Below are positions 26,188 through 35,727 of a stretch of 64,000 bases of DNA, one piece after another. The notes under the pieces were generated by a model, which was given only the letters and a program-made list of their open reading frames with translations, was not told the DNA's origin and searched no databases. This stretch comes from Phycisphaerae bacterium (GTDB lineage: Bacteria > Planctomycetota > Phycisphaerae > JAJVII01), in contig JAJVII010000017.1 in the NCBI GenBank assembly GCA_022072085.1, forward strand, positions 1 to 64,000. Direction: 5' to 3'. The translations under genes and the position numbers were made by a program. Position 1 is the stretch's first letter. Each line of letters starts with the position of its first letter.

Positions 26188-26540
26188 TGGGACACCCCCG
26201 AAGTGCCTTGCACTCCATTGTCAGCGCCGATCGGAAAAGGGGTCACGCGTGCTCCGTAGAACTGAAAAAGAGTCGCAGGTCATTCTTCTCGGCCGGCCGG
26301 GGGGCTCCAATGGGCGTCGGCCACGGCGGCCCCCGTCTGCATTTAGCCTATCGCGCGGGTCGGGGGGCGGCAATGGTCAACGCGATGGGGCGTGAAGGCC
26401 AGGCGGGGCGCGGGAGACGAAGGCCCGGCCAGGCGAATCGCAACCTGATCGGCCTGCCTCTCCCCAACGCGTTGCGACCATGCTAGACTTCAGCCCGGTT
26501 CGTGGGGGCAGGCCTTTCGCACGAAGGGAAACGCACCCAG
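26188..26540. other. Intergenic stretch with one repeat copy
   Basis: The 353 bases hold one GGGGTCACG-type repeat copy (about 26227-26260) and then GC-rich DNA with no credible gene. Near its end, TAGACT at 26484-26489 is a weak -10 candidate for the amidotransferase gene. Short frames here lack coding character. Confidence 0.5.
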
Positions 26541-28433
26541 TTGGCTGAGCTGTTGGGCATCTGCGGGGCGGACGAGGCGACGGCGTCGCGCGTGCTGGCG
26601 CGGATGGAGGCCCACGTCCGCGAAGGGGCTGCGTTCCGCATCGACCGGCACGCGGGCCCGGGCTTCGGCCTGCTGCGCTGCCACCACGGTGTGATCAACC
26701 CCCAGCCCCAGCCGGTCCGCGTCGAGCGCCTCGCGGCGGCCGGCGGCGACCTGCTGGTCGGCATGGACGGCGAACTGCTGGACGGCGGCGAGTTGCGGCG
26801 GCGGCTGGAGGAAGAGGGGCGACCGTTCGAGCACGACGGCTGCGACGCGGAACTGGCGGGGCGCGTGCTGGCGGCTCGCGGGTCGGCCGGGCTGGCGGAG
26901 CTGCGCGGCAGCTTCTCGCTGGCGGTGTGGGAGCCGGTGGCCGGCCGCCTGACGCTGGCGGTCGATCGCAGCTTCTCGCGGCCGATCTACTGGTGCCGGA
27001 TGGGCGACGCGCTGGTGTTCGCGTCGCGGTTCAACGCCCTGGTGGCCTGCGGGGCGCTGGACGGCGGCGAGCTGGACATGCTCGCGCTCTACACCACCTT
27101 CATGTTCGACGACCTGCACGACACGATGACCTACTATCGCCAGGCCCAGGCGCTGATCCCCGGCGGGCTGCTCACCTTCCAGGCTGGGCGGGTGACGCTG
27201 GACCGCTACTGGCGGCCTCGCTACGGCGGCCCGCGGGTGGGCCTGGATGCGGCGGCTGAGGAACTGGCGGCGGCCCTGGTCCGGGCCGGTCGGCGGGCGA
27301 CGGCCGACCGGCCGCGAAAGGGCCTCATGCTCAGCGGCGGACTGGACAGCCGCACGATGCTCGCGGTGGCCGAGGGCCCGCTGCACACGTTTACCACGAC
27401 CGACTTCTACAACAGCGAGGCGCGGATCGCGGCGCGGCTGGCCCGCACGCGCGGCAGCGAGCACACCTGGATTCCGCGCGACCCGGACCACTACGCGCAC
27501 ATCGTCGATGCGGGCGTCGAACTGTCCGGCGGCATGGGGCGGTTTCACCACGCGATCTTCGCCGGGCTGGCCGGGCGCATCGCGCGGAGCTGCGACGTGG
27601 CGTTCACGGAGGAGCCGGCCGACCGGATGTTCAAGGGGTTCTACTGGGACCGGCGGCTGTTAGTCGCCGGGTTGCGCGTGCCGCTGCCCGGCCGGACGCG
27701 GCCGAAGCGCGAGGGGATCGTCGAGCAGATTCTGCGGCTGGAGGTGAAGGGGCAGCATCACAACCGGCCCTGGATGCTGTTCCGCGAGCCCTGGCGGACG
27801 CGGTTCCTGGAAGAGCTGCGGTCGAGCATCGAGCGGCAGCTCGCCGACGCGGGGACCGACGACCCGCGCCACCTGATCGAGCACGTCGCGGGGCAGCGCT
27901 GCCCCGGGCGGATCGCGTCGTTCCAGAACGTCTCCTGCGTCCGGACGCACCTGGAGTATCGCTCGCTGTTCCTGGATGACGAGCTGCGCGAGCTGTCGCT
28001 GCGGATGAGCCCGCGGTGGCGGCTGGGGGCGGCGGCGATGCGGCGGGCGCTGCGGCGGATCGACCCGCGGCTGTTCGCGATCGCCGACGCCAACACCGGC
28101 GTTCGGCCGGACGCGCCTGCGCCGATCGCCTGGGCCTGCGAGATGGCCGCCGACGCCGGGTTTCTGCTGGCCCGGCGGATGGGCCTGCACGCCGGGCACC
28201 AGACCAACAAGAGCTGGTCGGACCGCGCGGGGGCGTCGCGGCGTCCGGCGCTGGCGGCGATGCTGGCCGAGACGCTGGGCGACCCGGCGTGCATCGAGCC
28301 ATCGATCTTCGACACCGACCAGGTGGCCGACGCGCTTCGCCAGCAGCAGTCCGGCTCTCGCGGCAAGACGGCGCTGCTGATGACGCTGCTGACGTTCGGG
28401 CGGTGGTTCCGCCGGTTCGGGCCAGGGCGGTAG
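26541..28433 (+). CDS. Asparagine-synthase-like amidotransferase without the Cys nucleophile
   Basis: A 630-residue protein with the AsnB two-domain plan: an N-terminal Ntn glutaminase-type domain and a C-terminal ATP-pyrophosphatase domain with SGGLDS at 265-270. In functional enzymes the second residue is the catalytic Cys (MCGI). Here the start region reads AELLGICGADE, with Leu where the Cys should be, whichever of the GTG at 26502 or TTG at 26541 is used. Glutamine hydrolysis is therefore unlikely, and the protein may use free amines, ammonia or a different chemistry, as beta-lactam synthetase does. The TTG was chosen by homology to the family N-terminus; its ribosome-binding site (AAGGGAAA) is weak. 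Its neighbours suggest a role in surface polysaccharide or conjugate synthesis. Confidence 0.83.
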   Translation: MAELLGICGADEATASRVLARMEAHVREGAAFRIDRHAGPGFGLLRCHHGVINPQPQPVRVERLAAAGGDLLVGMDGELLDGGELRRRLEEEGRPFEHDGCDAELAGRVLAARGSAGLAELRGSFSLAVWEPVAGRLTLAVDRSFSRPIYWCRMGDALVFASRFNALVACGALDGGELDMLALYTTFMFDDLHDTMTYYRQAQALIPGGLLTFQAGRVTLDRYWRPRYGGPRVGLDAAAEELAAALVRAGRRATADRPRKGLMLSGGLDSRTMLAVAEGPLHTFTTTDFYNSEARIAARLARTRGSEHTWIPRDPDHYAHIVDAGVELSGGMGRFHHAIFAGLAGRIARSCDVAFTEEPADRMFKGFYWDRRLLVAGLRVPLPGRTRPKREGIVEQILRLEVKGQHHNRPWMLFREPWRTRFLEELRSSIERQLADAGTDDPRHLIEHVAGQRCPGRIASFQNVSCVRTHLEYRSLFLDDELRELSLRMSPRWRLGAAAMRRALRRIDPRLFAIADANTGVRPDAPAPIAWACEMAADAGFLLARRMGLHAGHQTNKSWSDRAGASRRPALAAMLAETLGDPACIEPSIFDTDQVADALRQQQSGSRGKTALLMTLLTFGRWFRRFGPGR

Positions 28434-28734
28434 GGGAGGCGGGGGGGAAGCCACAGATGGACACGGATGAACACGGATAATCGGGATTCTCCGTGATGCG
28501 CCGCTGAGGCGCTGAGACGCTGAGATGAGGAAGAATTCTGGATCGGCATGGGCGACGCGCGTCGGCCGGCGTTCATCCTTGTGAAACTTGTCGCGAAGCT
28601 TCGTCCGCTTTCATTTGAATCCTGCGGGGGGCGCCGCTATATAATTCAACGAGATTCGGGTTGAGCCCATTTCGACAACGCCTGGCCCGCGGGACAAAGA
28701 CCAGTCCGCCACCCCAACTCGCGAGGTGACGTCC
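28434..28734. other. Intergenic stretch with half-hairpin repeats and a promoter candidate
   Basis: The 301 bases contain an isolated copy of the CCACAGATGGACACGGATG repeat (28452-28480), whose two-armed relative stands at 37402-37498. Three tandem words of GCTGAGRC type follow (28502-28526). A perfect TATAAT at 28641-28646 comes next. No gene is visible. Confidence 0.6.
28641..28646 (+). promoter_or_regulatory. Candidate -10 element TATAAT before the CBS gene
   Basis: TATAAT lies 88 bases before the CBS-protein ATG. A TTGAAT at 28615-28620 is the nearest -35-like word, but its 20-base spacing is too long for a standard promoter. Confidence 0.35.
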
Positions 28735-29172
28735 ATGCGAACCGTCCAGCACATCCTTGAGCGGAAGAGCGGCGACGTCGCCCACATCGACGCCGACGCC
28801 TCGGTCCTCGACGCGGCCCACCTGATGAATCGGCGCCGCATCGGCGCGGTCGTCGTGACCCGCGGGCAGACCGTCATCGGCATCTTCACCGAGCGCGACG
28901 TGCTCAACCGCGTGGTGGCCGCCGAGAAGGCGCCCGCCGACACGCTCGTCCGCGAGGTGATGACCAGCCCGGTGGCCTGCTGCCGCCCGGACACGCCGCT
29001 GGACGAGTGCCGCTCGGTGATGCGCAACAAGCGCATCCGCCACCTGCCGGTGGTGGCCGAGGACCGCCTGGTCGGCATCATCTCCATCGGCGACCTGAAC
29101 GAGGACGAGCGGGCGACCCAAGACGAGACGATCTACTGGCTGAACGAATACATGTATGGCAATTACCGGTGA
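28735..29172 (+). CDS. CBS-domain-pair protein
   Basis: A 145-residue cytoplasmic protein made almost entirely of two CBS motifs. The first is about residues 15-65 (GDVAHIDADASVLDAAHLMNRRRIGAVVV, then GIFTERDVLNRVV) and the second about 75-125 (VREVMTSPVACCRPDTPLDECRSVMRNKRIRHLPVV, then GIISIGDLN). Such Bateman modules sense adenosine nucleotides or AdoMet and usually regulate a partner. None is fused here, so the partner is unknown. AGGTGA precedes the ATG; a GTG nine bases upstream is less likely. The CGAATGT hairpin array begins directly after its stop codon. Confidence 0.9.
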   Translation: MRTVQHILERKSGDVAHIDADASVLDAAHLMNRRRIGAVVVTRGQTVIGIFTERDVLNRVVAAEKAPADTLVREVMTSPVACCRPDTPLDECRSVMRNKRIRHLPVVAEDRLVGIISIGDLNEDERATQDETIYWLNEYMYGNYR

Positions 29173-29357
29173 TGCCAATGCCGAATGCCGAATGTCGAAT
29201 GACGAATGGCGAATCAATTGCGAATGCCCAATTCCGAATGACGAAAGAATGACGAATCACCAATGACGAACGGAGCCGCCCCGCTGCCTCCTTGACATTC
29301 GGCATTTGTGCTTCGACGTTCGTTCTGTATTCGGCATTCGCCATTCGACATTTGTCC
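29173..29357. repeat. CGAATGT-word hairpin, 'empty' copy 1
   Basis: The left arm (29173-29272) is a run of GAATG-based words such as CCGAATGTCGAATGACGAAT; the right arm (29291-29357) has the complementary words (ATTCGGCATTCGCCATTCG). Only about 18 bases lie between them. The array begins directly after the CBS stop codon. The rest of the 309-base gap, up to the macroglobulin gene, shows no gene or clear promoter. Confidence 0.85.
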
Positions 29358-29481
29358 CTTCCCACTTCCGGAACCTTTCCTGCTTGACTGCGTCCAACCT
29401 GCCTGAGCGGGAGTTCTGCCTTCCAACGCGCCCCGCGGCGCGGTAGAGATTGTGTCGGGTGACAACGCGAAAGGGCTCACG

Positions 29482-32400
29482 ATGACGCGGATCAGACTGA
29501 TCGGACTGCTGGCGGTCATCTCGGCGGCTTCCATGGCGCTGGTCTACGCGGCCGGCGAGGGCGGCGACCCGGCGTCCGACCGGGCGGCGGCCAGGAAGCT
29601 CATGAAGGACGGCAACTGGAAGGAGGCCTACGAGGCATTCTCCGGGCTCGCCCTGGACCCGAAGGATGACCCAGCCCAAGTCGGCGACGACCTGAACGCC
29701 GCGGTGCAGTGCCTCCAGCAGATCAACCGCACCAACGAGTGCGACGACTTCCGCGAGCGGGTCATCAAGGCCCACGCCGACAACTGGCGGCTGCTCCAGG
29801 CGGCGGCCCTGAGCTACTTCAACGACAACTACCACTTCGGCTACATCGTGGCCGGCCAGTTCGAGCGCGGCTACCACCGCGGCGGCGGGCGCGTCGTCAA
29901 CAGCTACGAGCGCGACCGCACGCGGGCGCTCCAGTTGATGGCCCAGGCGATGGACAAGCTCGGCAAGCAGGCCGGCCGCGACGTCGGGCAGTTCTACTGG
30001 CATCTGGCCAACATGCTGATGGGCAACCGCGGCTTCGCCGAGGCCTGGCGGCTTCAGTACCTGACCGACCTGAAGGAACTGCCGGACTACGAGGAGGGCT
30101 GGTACGGCCGATACGGCTACTACGGCCACAACAGCAGCGGCGCCCCGGTCGACGCGGACGGCAACCCGATCTACTACCATCTGCCCAAGGGCTGGGACGC
30201 GGCCGCCAATGACGGCGAGCGGTGGCGCTGGGCGCTGATGGCCGCCAGCGAGGCCGACGCCTCGCAGACCGGCGCGGTCCGCTATCACTTCGCCCAGTTC
30301 CTGCTCAACCAGTTCGGCGTGCAGACGATGAACAGCTACGGCTGGTTCTTCGGCCGATCGGCCCAGCCCGACCCGGACAGGAAGGACGAGTCCGGCACCT
30401 GGGCGCTGCACACGCTGGGCGAGGACGAGACGATTGCCAAGCTGGCGACGGGGATCCGGCGGTTCAAGCTGCCCGACGAGTTCAACTTCGTCAAGATTTT
30501 CCAGCAACTCGCCGACGAGCGCAACCTGGGCAAGGGCGAAGACGCGCTGACGCAACTGGCGTCGATCTTCGAGAACCGCCGCCAGTACCCCAAGGCGGCC
30601 GACTACTGGCAGCGGAACATCAAGGAGTACGGGCCGGGCAGCAACAACTGGAAGAAGGAACGCCTCGCGCAGATCGTCGGCAACTGGGGGCTGTTCGAGC
30701 CGATCGTGACCCAGCCGGCCGGCGAGGGGGCCGCGGTCGATTTCCGCTTCCGCAACGGCAAGGCCGTCCACTTCACCGCCAGCGAAATCGACGTCCGCAA
30801 GCTGCTGGACGACGTGAAGGCCTACCTCAATAAGAAGCCGCAGCAACTCGACTGGAAGCAGACCAACATCGAGCAGATCGGCTACCGCCTGGTGCAGGAC
30901 AACCAGAAGCAGTACGTCGTCAAACAGGTGGCCGAGTGGGATCTCGACCTCAAGCCGCTGCCCGACCACTTCGACCGCCGCATCACCGTGACCACGCCGC
31001 TCCAGAAGGCCGGCGCCTACCTGCTGACCGGCCAGATGGCCGACGGCAACGTCAGCCGCATCATCCTCTGGGTCGCCGACACCGCCATCGTCGCCAAGCC
31101 GATGGCCGACATGCGCTACTTCTTCGTCGCCGACGCGGTGAGCGGCGAGCCGATCGCCAAGGCCAACCTCGAACTGTTCGGCTACTGGCAGGAGTGGGTC
31201 CCGCCGGCCAACCGCGCCGGGCGCGGCACCTACAACCTGCACATCCGCGACTTCGCGGAGTTCACCGACGCCGACGGCCAGGCGTTCGTCAAGCCTCAGG
31301 AGAAGGACAACTACTACCAGTGGGTGACCATCGCGACGACCGAGGATGGTCGGCTGGCGTATGACGGGTTCCAGGGGGCGTGGTACGGCCAGACGTACGA
31401 CCCGGAATACAACCAGGTCAAGACGTTCGTCATCACCGATCGGCCGGTCTATCGGCCTTCGCAGAAGGTGCAGTTCAAGTTCTGGGTCAACCGGGCGAAG
31501 TACGACGCGACGGGCAAGAGCGACTTCGCCGGGCAGTCGTTCCTGGTGCGGATCAACGACCCGCGCGGGGAGAAGGTGTTCGAGAAGGAATTCAAGGCCG
31601 ACGACTTCGGCGGCTTCGTCGGCGAGTTCGACGTGCCTGAGGTTCCCGTGCTGGGCAGCTACCAGGTCTACCTGCCCAACGCCCCCGGCGGCGGCAGCAG
31701 CTTCCGCGTGGAGGAATACAAGAAGCCGGAGTTCGAGGTCTCCGTCGAGGCCCCGGCCGACCCCGTGATGCTCGGCGAGAAGATCGCCGCCAAGGTGAAG
31801 GCGAAGTACTACTTCGGCGCCCCGGTCGTCAACGCGAAGGTCAGCTACAAGGTTCTGCGCTACGACCACAACGCGACGTGGTATCCCTTCGCCCCGTGGG
31901 ACTGGTTCTACGGGCGCGGCTATTGGTGGTTCGCCTATGACTACGTCTGGTATCCCGGCTGGCGCGAGTGGGGCTGCCCGCGGCCGGTCGTCATCTGGTG
32001 GGGCTGGCGCCCGCAGCCGCAGCCCGAGGTCGTCGCCCAGGGCGAGGCCCGCATCGGCGCCGATGGCACGCTGGAGGTTCCCATCGACACCGCCGTCGCC
32101 AAGGCCATCTACCCCGACCGCGACCACCGCTACGAAATCACCGCGGAGGTCACCGACGAATCCCGCCGCACGATTACCGGCACCGGCAAGGTGCTGGTGG
32201 CCCGCCATCCGTTCAAGGTCTACGCCTGGGTGGACCGCGGCTACTACCGCGTCGGCGACGTGATCCACGCCAGCTTCAAGGCCCAGCGGCTGGACGAGAA
32301 GCCGGTCGAGGGGCAGGGCGAACTGACGCTCTACAGCGTGAGCTACAAGGACGGCCAGCCGGTCGAGGCGGCCGTGCAGAACTGGAAACTGCCTACCGAC

Positions 32401-35400
32401 AAGGAGGGCTGCTCGGACCTCCAGTTCAAGGCCGACAAGGCCGGCCAGTACCGCCTCAGCTACAAGGTGACCGACGCCAAGGGCCACGCCATCGAGGGCG
32501 GCTACGTCTTGGTCATCCGCGGGGCGGGCTTCGACGGCGGGCAGTTCCGCTTCAACGACCTGGAGCTGATCGCCGACAAGGCCCAGTACGCCCCCGGCGA
32601 CAAGGTCAGCCTGATGGTCAACACCAACCGGGCCGGCTCGACGGTGGTCTTCTTCGCCCGGCCGACCAACGGCGTCTACCTCAAGCCCAAGGTCCTTCGG
32701 CTCGCCGGAAAGACTGCGACCGAGACGCTGGACGTGGCGCAGAAGGACATGCCTAACTTCTTTGTCGAGGCCTTCACCGTCAGCGGCGGCAAGGTCTACA
32801 CCCAGCCGCTCCAGATCGTCGTCCCGCCGGAATCCCGCGTGCTCAACATCGCGGTCGAGCCCTCCAAGACGGAATACAAGCCCGGCGAGAAAGCGACCGT
32901 GAAGGTCAGGCTGACCGACCCCGACGGCAAGCCGGTGGTCGCCAGCACCGTGCTGAGCATCTACGACAAGGCCGTCGAGTACATCAGCGGCGGCAGCAAT
33001 GTGCCGGACATCAAGGAGTTCTTCTGGAAGTGGCAGCGGCATCACTATCCGCGCGCCGCGACCAACCTCGACCGCGGCTGCGGCAACCTGCTGCGCAACG
33101 GCGAGCGCGGCATGGGCTTCCTGGGCGTCTTCGGGGCGACGGTGGCCGACGAGGAAGAGGCCCTGGCCGCCGGGGACAGGAAGAATGAGAACCGCCGGAT
33201 GCAGCAGCAGGGGCAGGCCGGTGAAGGCGGGGGCGCCGCCCCGCCTGCGCCGTCGGCGGCGGGCCCGGGCAACGCAGACGCCTTCGGGGCTGACCGCCTG
33301 CGCGACGGCGCGCTGAGGGAGGAGTCCGACAAGGCCGCCGCCAAGCCGGGCGCGGAGGGCGACCCCGGATCGGCCCAGCAGGCCGTCCAGCCGACCGTCC
33401 GCAGCAACTTCGCCGACACGGCCCTGTGGGTCGGCGCCCTGACCACCAACGACAAGGGCGAAGCCGAGGTCTCGCTGACCATGCCCGAGAATCTGAGCAC
33501 CTGGAAGACCAAGGCATGGGCCATGGGCGACGGCGCCCGCTGCGGCGAAGGCTCAGCCGAGGTGGTCACCACCAAGAACCTCATCGTCCGCCTCCAGGCC
33601 CCGCGCTTCTTCGTGCAGAAGGACGAGGTGGTCCTGTCGGCCAACGTGCACAACTACCTCAAGAGCAAGAAGGACGTGAAGGTCGAGCTGACGCTGGAAG
33701 GCGGCACGCTGGAGTTGCTGCCGGATAATAAGCTCGAACAGGCCGTCCAGATCGACGCCGGCGGCGAGAAACGCGTCGACTGGCGCGTGCGGGTTCTCAA
33801 GCCCGGCGACGCGTCGATCACCGTCAAGGCCCTGACCGACGAGGAATCCGACGCGATGCGGATGAGCTTCCCCGTGCTCGTCCACGGCATCCTCAAGACC
33901 GAGTCGTGGTCGGGCGTCATCAGGCCTGACGGCAAGGATGCGTCGCTGAAGTTCAGGGTTCCCGCTGAGCGGCGGCCCGAGCAGAGCCGGCTGGAGATCC
34001 GCTATTCGCCCACGCTCGCGGGCGCGATGATCGACGCCCTGCCTTACCTGGCCGAGTATCCCTACGGCTGCACCGAGCAGACGCTCAACCGCTTCCTGCC
34101 GACGGTGATCACGCAGAAGGTGCTCCTCAACATGGGCGTGGACCTCGCCAAGGTCAAGGACCAGCGGACCAACCTGAACGCCCAGGAGATCGGCGACGAC
34201 CCGCAGCGGCTGGCCGACTGGAAGCGGCTGTCGGGCAAGATGCGCTGGGACGGCAAGGCGTGGGTCCCGCGCAACCCGGTCTTCGACGCCGACGAAGTGA
34301 CGCGAATGGTCAAGGCCGGGCTTGAGGCCCTGACCTCGATGCAGAACTCCGACGGCGGCTGGGGCTGGTTCAGCGGCTGGGGCGAGCAGAGCTGGCCTCA
34401 CACGACGGCCGTCGTGGTGCACGGCCTGCAACTGGCCGCCGCCAACGACGTGGCCATCGTGCCGGGCGTGCTGGATCGCGGCGTGACCTGGCTGGTCAAC
34501 TACCAGGCCGAGCAGCTCCGCCGCCTCAAGCTGCCCAAGGACGCCCCGTGGCACAAGGACCGCGCCGACGATCTGGACGGGCTGGTCTACATGGTGCTCG
34601 TGGACGCGAAGAAGGACAACAAGGAGATGCGCGCGTTCCTCTATCGCGACCGCAACGACCTGTCGGTCTACGCCAAGTCGATGCTCGCGCTGGCCTGCCA
34701 CAAGGTCGGCGACGTCGAGAAGGGTGACATGTTCCGCCGCAACGTCGAGCAGTTCCTCGTGCAGGACGACGAGAACCAGAGCGCCTGGCTGAACCTCGGC
34801 CCGGGCAATCGCTGGTGGTGCTGGTACGGCAGCGAGATCGAGGCGATGGCCTACTACGTCAAGCTGCTGGCGGCGGTCGACCCCAAGAGCGAGGTCGCTC
34901 CGCGGATGGTGAAGTACCTGTTGAACAACCGCCGCCACGCGACGTACTGGAACAGCACGCGCGACACGGCCGTCGTGGTCGAGGCCTTCGCCGATTACCT
35001 CAAGGCGACCGGCGAGGACAAGCCCGACATGACCGTTCGCATTGCACTGGACGGCAAGCAGGTCAAGGAAGTGAAGATCAGCGCGGAGAACCTGTTCAGC
35101 TACGACAACAAGCTCGTGCTGATCGGCGACGCCGTGACCACCGGCGAGCACCAGGTCGCGGTGACTCGCGAGGGCAAGGGCCCGGTCTACTTCAACGCCT
35201 ACCTGACCAACTTCACGATGGAGGATCCGATTACGGCCGCCGGCCTGGAGGTCAAGGTCCAGCGGCAGTATTACAGGCTGGTTCCGGTCGACAAGAGCGT
35301 GAAGAACGCCGGCAGCCGCGGGCAGGCCGTGGATATGAAGGTCGAGAAGTACGAACGCCAGCCGCTGAAGGACCTGTCCGAGTTGACCAGCGGCCAACTC

Positions 35401-35718
35401 GTCGAGATCGAGCTGGTCCTCGAGTCCAAGAACGACTACGAGTACCTGATGTTCGAGGATCCCAAGCCGGCGGGCTTTGAGCCGGTCGAGGTCCGCTCGG
35501 GCTACAACAACAACGACATGGGCGCCTACATGGAGCTGCGCGACCAGAAGGTCACCTTCTTCGTCCGGGCCCTGGCCCGCGGCAAGCACTCGGTCAGCTA
35601 CCGGATGCGGGCCGAGATTCCGGGCAGGTTCAGCGCCCTGCCGACGCAGGCCAGCGCGATGTACGCCCCCGAACTCAAGGCCAACAGCGACGAGATCAAG
35701 CTGAAGGTGAAGGACTGA
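29482..35718 (+). CDS. Bacterial alpha-2-macroglobulin with thioester motif
   Basis: A 2078-residue exported protein starting with a signal peptide (MTRIRLIGLLAVISAASMAL). The first 500 residues are helical and TPR-like. Repeated macroglobulin beta-sandwich domains follow. Next come a low-complexity Ala/Gly/Gln stretch that is the probable bait region, the family segment ADTALWVGALTTNDKGEAEV, and the thioester CTEQ with Cys1530 inside YGCTEQTLNRFLP. The C-terminal helical thioester domain includes NSDGGWGWFSGWGEQS. These proteins trap attacking proteases. Bacterial copies are commonly paired with the penicillin-binding protein PbpC, but no such gene is present. There is no lipobox, so it is probably free in the periplasm. 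The aromatic stretch around residues 800-860 (many Tyr and Trp) is unusual. Confidence 0.94.
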   Translation: MTRIRLIGLLAVISAASMALVYAAGEGGDPASDRAAARKLMKDGNWKEAYEAFSGLALDPKDDPAQVGDDLNAAVQCLQQINRTNECDDFRERVIKAHADNWRLLQAAALSYFNDNYHFGYIVAGQFERGYHRGGGRVVNSYERDRTRALQLMAQAMDKLGKQAGRDVGQFYWHLANMLMGNRGFAEAWRLQYLTDLKELPDYEEGWYGRYGYYGHNSSGAPVDADGNPIYYHLPKGWDAAANDGERWRWALMAASEADASQTGAVRYHFAQFLLNQFGVQTMNSYGWFFGRSAQPDPDRKDESGTWALHTLGEDETIAKLATGIRRFKLPDEFNFVKIFQQLADERNLGKGEDALTQLASIFENRRQYPKAADYWQRNIKEYGPGSNNWKKERLAQIVGNWGLFEPIVTQPAGEGAAVDFRFRNGKAVHFTASEIDVRKLLDDVKAYLNKKPQQLDWKQTNIEQIGYRLVQDNQKQYVVKQVAEWDLDLKPLPDHFDRRITVTTPLQKAGAYLLTGQMADGNVSRIILWVADTAIVAKPMADMRYFFVADAVSGEPIAKANLELFGYWQEWVPPANRAGRGTYNLHIRDFAEFTDADGQAFVKPQEKDNYYQWVTIATTEDGRLAYDGFQGAWYGQTYDPEYNQVKTFVITDRPVYRPSQKVQFKFWVNRAKYDATGKSDFAGQSFLVRINDPRGEKVFEKEFKADDFGGFVGEFDVPEVPVLGSYQVYLPNAPGGGSSFRVEEYKKPEFEVSVEAPADPVMLGEKIAAKVKAKYYFGAPVVNAKVSYKVLRYDHNATWYPFAPWDWFYGRGYWWFAYDYVWYPGWREWGCPRPVVIWWGWRPQPQPEVVAQGEARIGADGTLEVPIDTAVAKAIYPDRDHRYEITAEVTDESRRTITGTGKVLVARHPFKVYAWVDRGYYRVGDVIHASFKAQRLDEKPVEGQGELTLYSVSYKDGQPVEAAVQNWKLPTDKEGCSDLQFKADKAGQYRLSYKVTDAKGHAIEGGYVLVIRGAGFDGGQFRFNDLELIADKAQYAPGDKVSLMVNTNRAGSTVVFFARPTNGVYLKPKVLRLAGKTATETLDVAQKDMPNFFVEAFTVSGGKVYTQPLQIVVPPESRVLNIAVEPSKTEYKPGEKATVKVRLTDPDGKPVVASTVLSIYDKAVEYISGGSNVPDIKEFFWKWQRHHYPRAATNLDRGCGNLLRNGERGMGFLGVFGATVADEEEALAAGDRKNENRRMQQQGQAGEGGGAAPPAPSAAGPGNADAFGADRLRDGALREESDKAAAKPGAEGDPGSAQQAVQPTVRSNFADTALWVGALTTNDKGEAEVSLTMPENLSTWKTKAWAMGDGARCGEGSAEVVTTKNLIVRLQAPRFFVQKDEVVLSANVHNYLKSKKDVKVELTLEGGTLELLPDNKLEQAVQIDAGGEKRVDWRVRVLKPGDASITVKALTDEESDAMRMSFPVLVHGILKTESWSGVIRPDGKDASLKFRVPAERRPEQSRLEIRYSPTLAGAMIDALPYLAEYPYGCTEQTLNRFLPTVITQKVLLNMGVDLAKVKDQRTNLNAQEIGDDPQRLADWKRLSGKMRWDGKAWVPRNPVFDADEVTRMVKAGLEALTSMQNSDGGWGWFSGWGEQSWPHTTAVVVHGLQLAAANDVAIVPGVLDRGVTWLVNYQAEQLRRLKLPKDAPWHKDRADDLDGLVYMVLVDAKKDNKEMRAFLYRDRNDLSVYAKSMLALACHKVGDVEKGDMFRRNVEQFLVQDDENQSAWLNLGPGNRWWCWYGSEIEAMAYYVKLLAAVDPKSEVAPRMVKYLLNNRRHATYWNSTRDTAVVVEAFADYLKATGEDKPDMTVRIALDGKQVKEVKISAENLFSYDNKLVLIGDAVTTGEHQVAVTREGKGPVYFNAYLTNFTMEDPITAAGLEVKVQRQYYRLVPVDKSVKNAGSRGQAVDMKVEKYERQPLKDLSELTSGQLVEIELVLESKNDYEYLMFEDPKPAGFEPVEVRSGYNNNDMGAYMELRDQKVTFFVRALARGKHSVSYRMRAEIPGRFSALPTQASAMYAPELKANSDEIKLKVKD

Positions 35719-35727
35719 TCGCGGAGC

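Noticed and set aside
29173-29357. CRISPR-like array
   Set aside because: The repeated words are about 7 bases long, contiguous and degenerate, with no unique spacers of constant length and no cas genes.
29257-33045. A 1262-codon open frame antisense to the alpha-2-macroglobulin gene
   Set aside because: It is the mirror image of a well-supported gene in very GC-rich DNA, where stops are rare. Its product is rich in Val, Leu, Gly and Arg with no recognisable domain, and it runs into the CGAATGT repeat.
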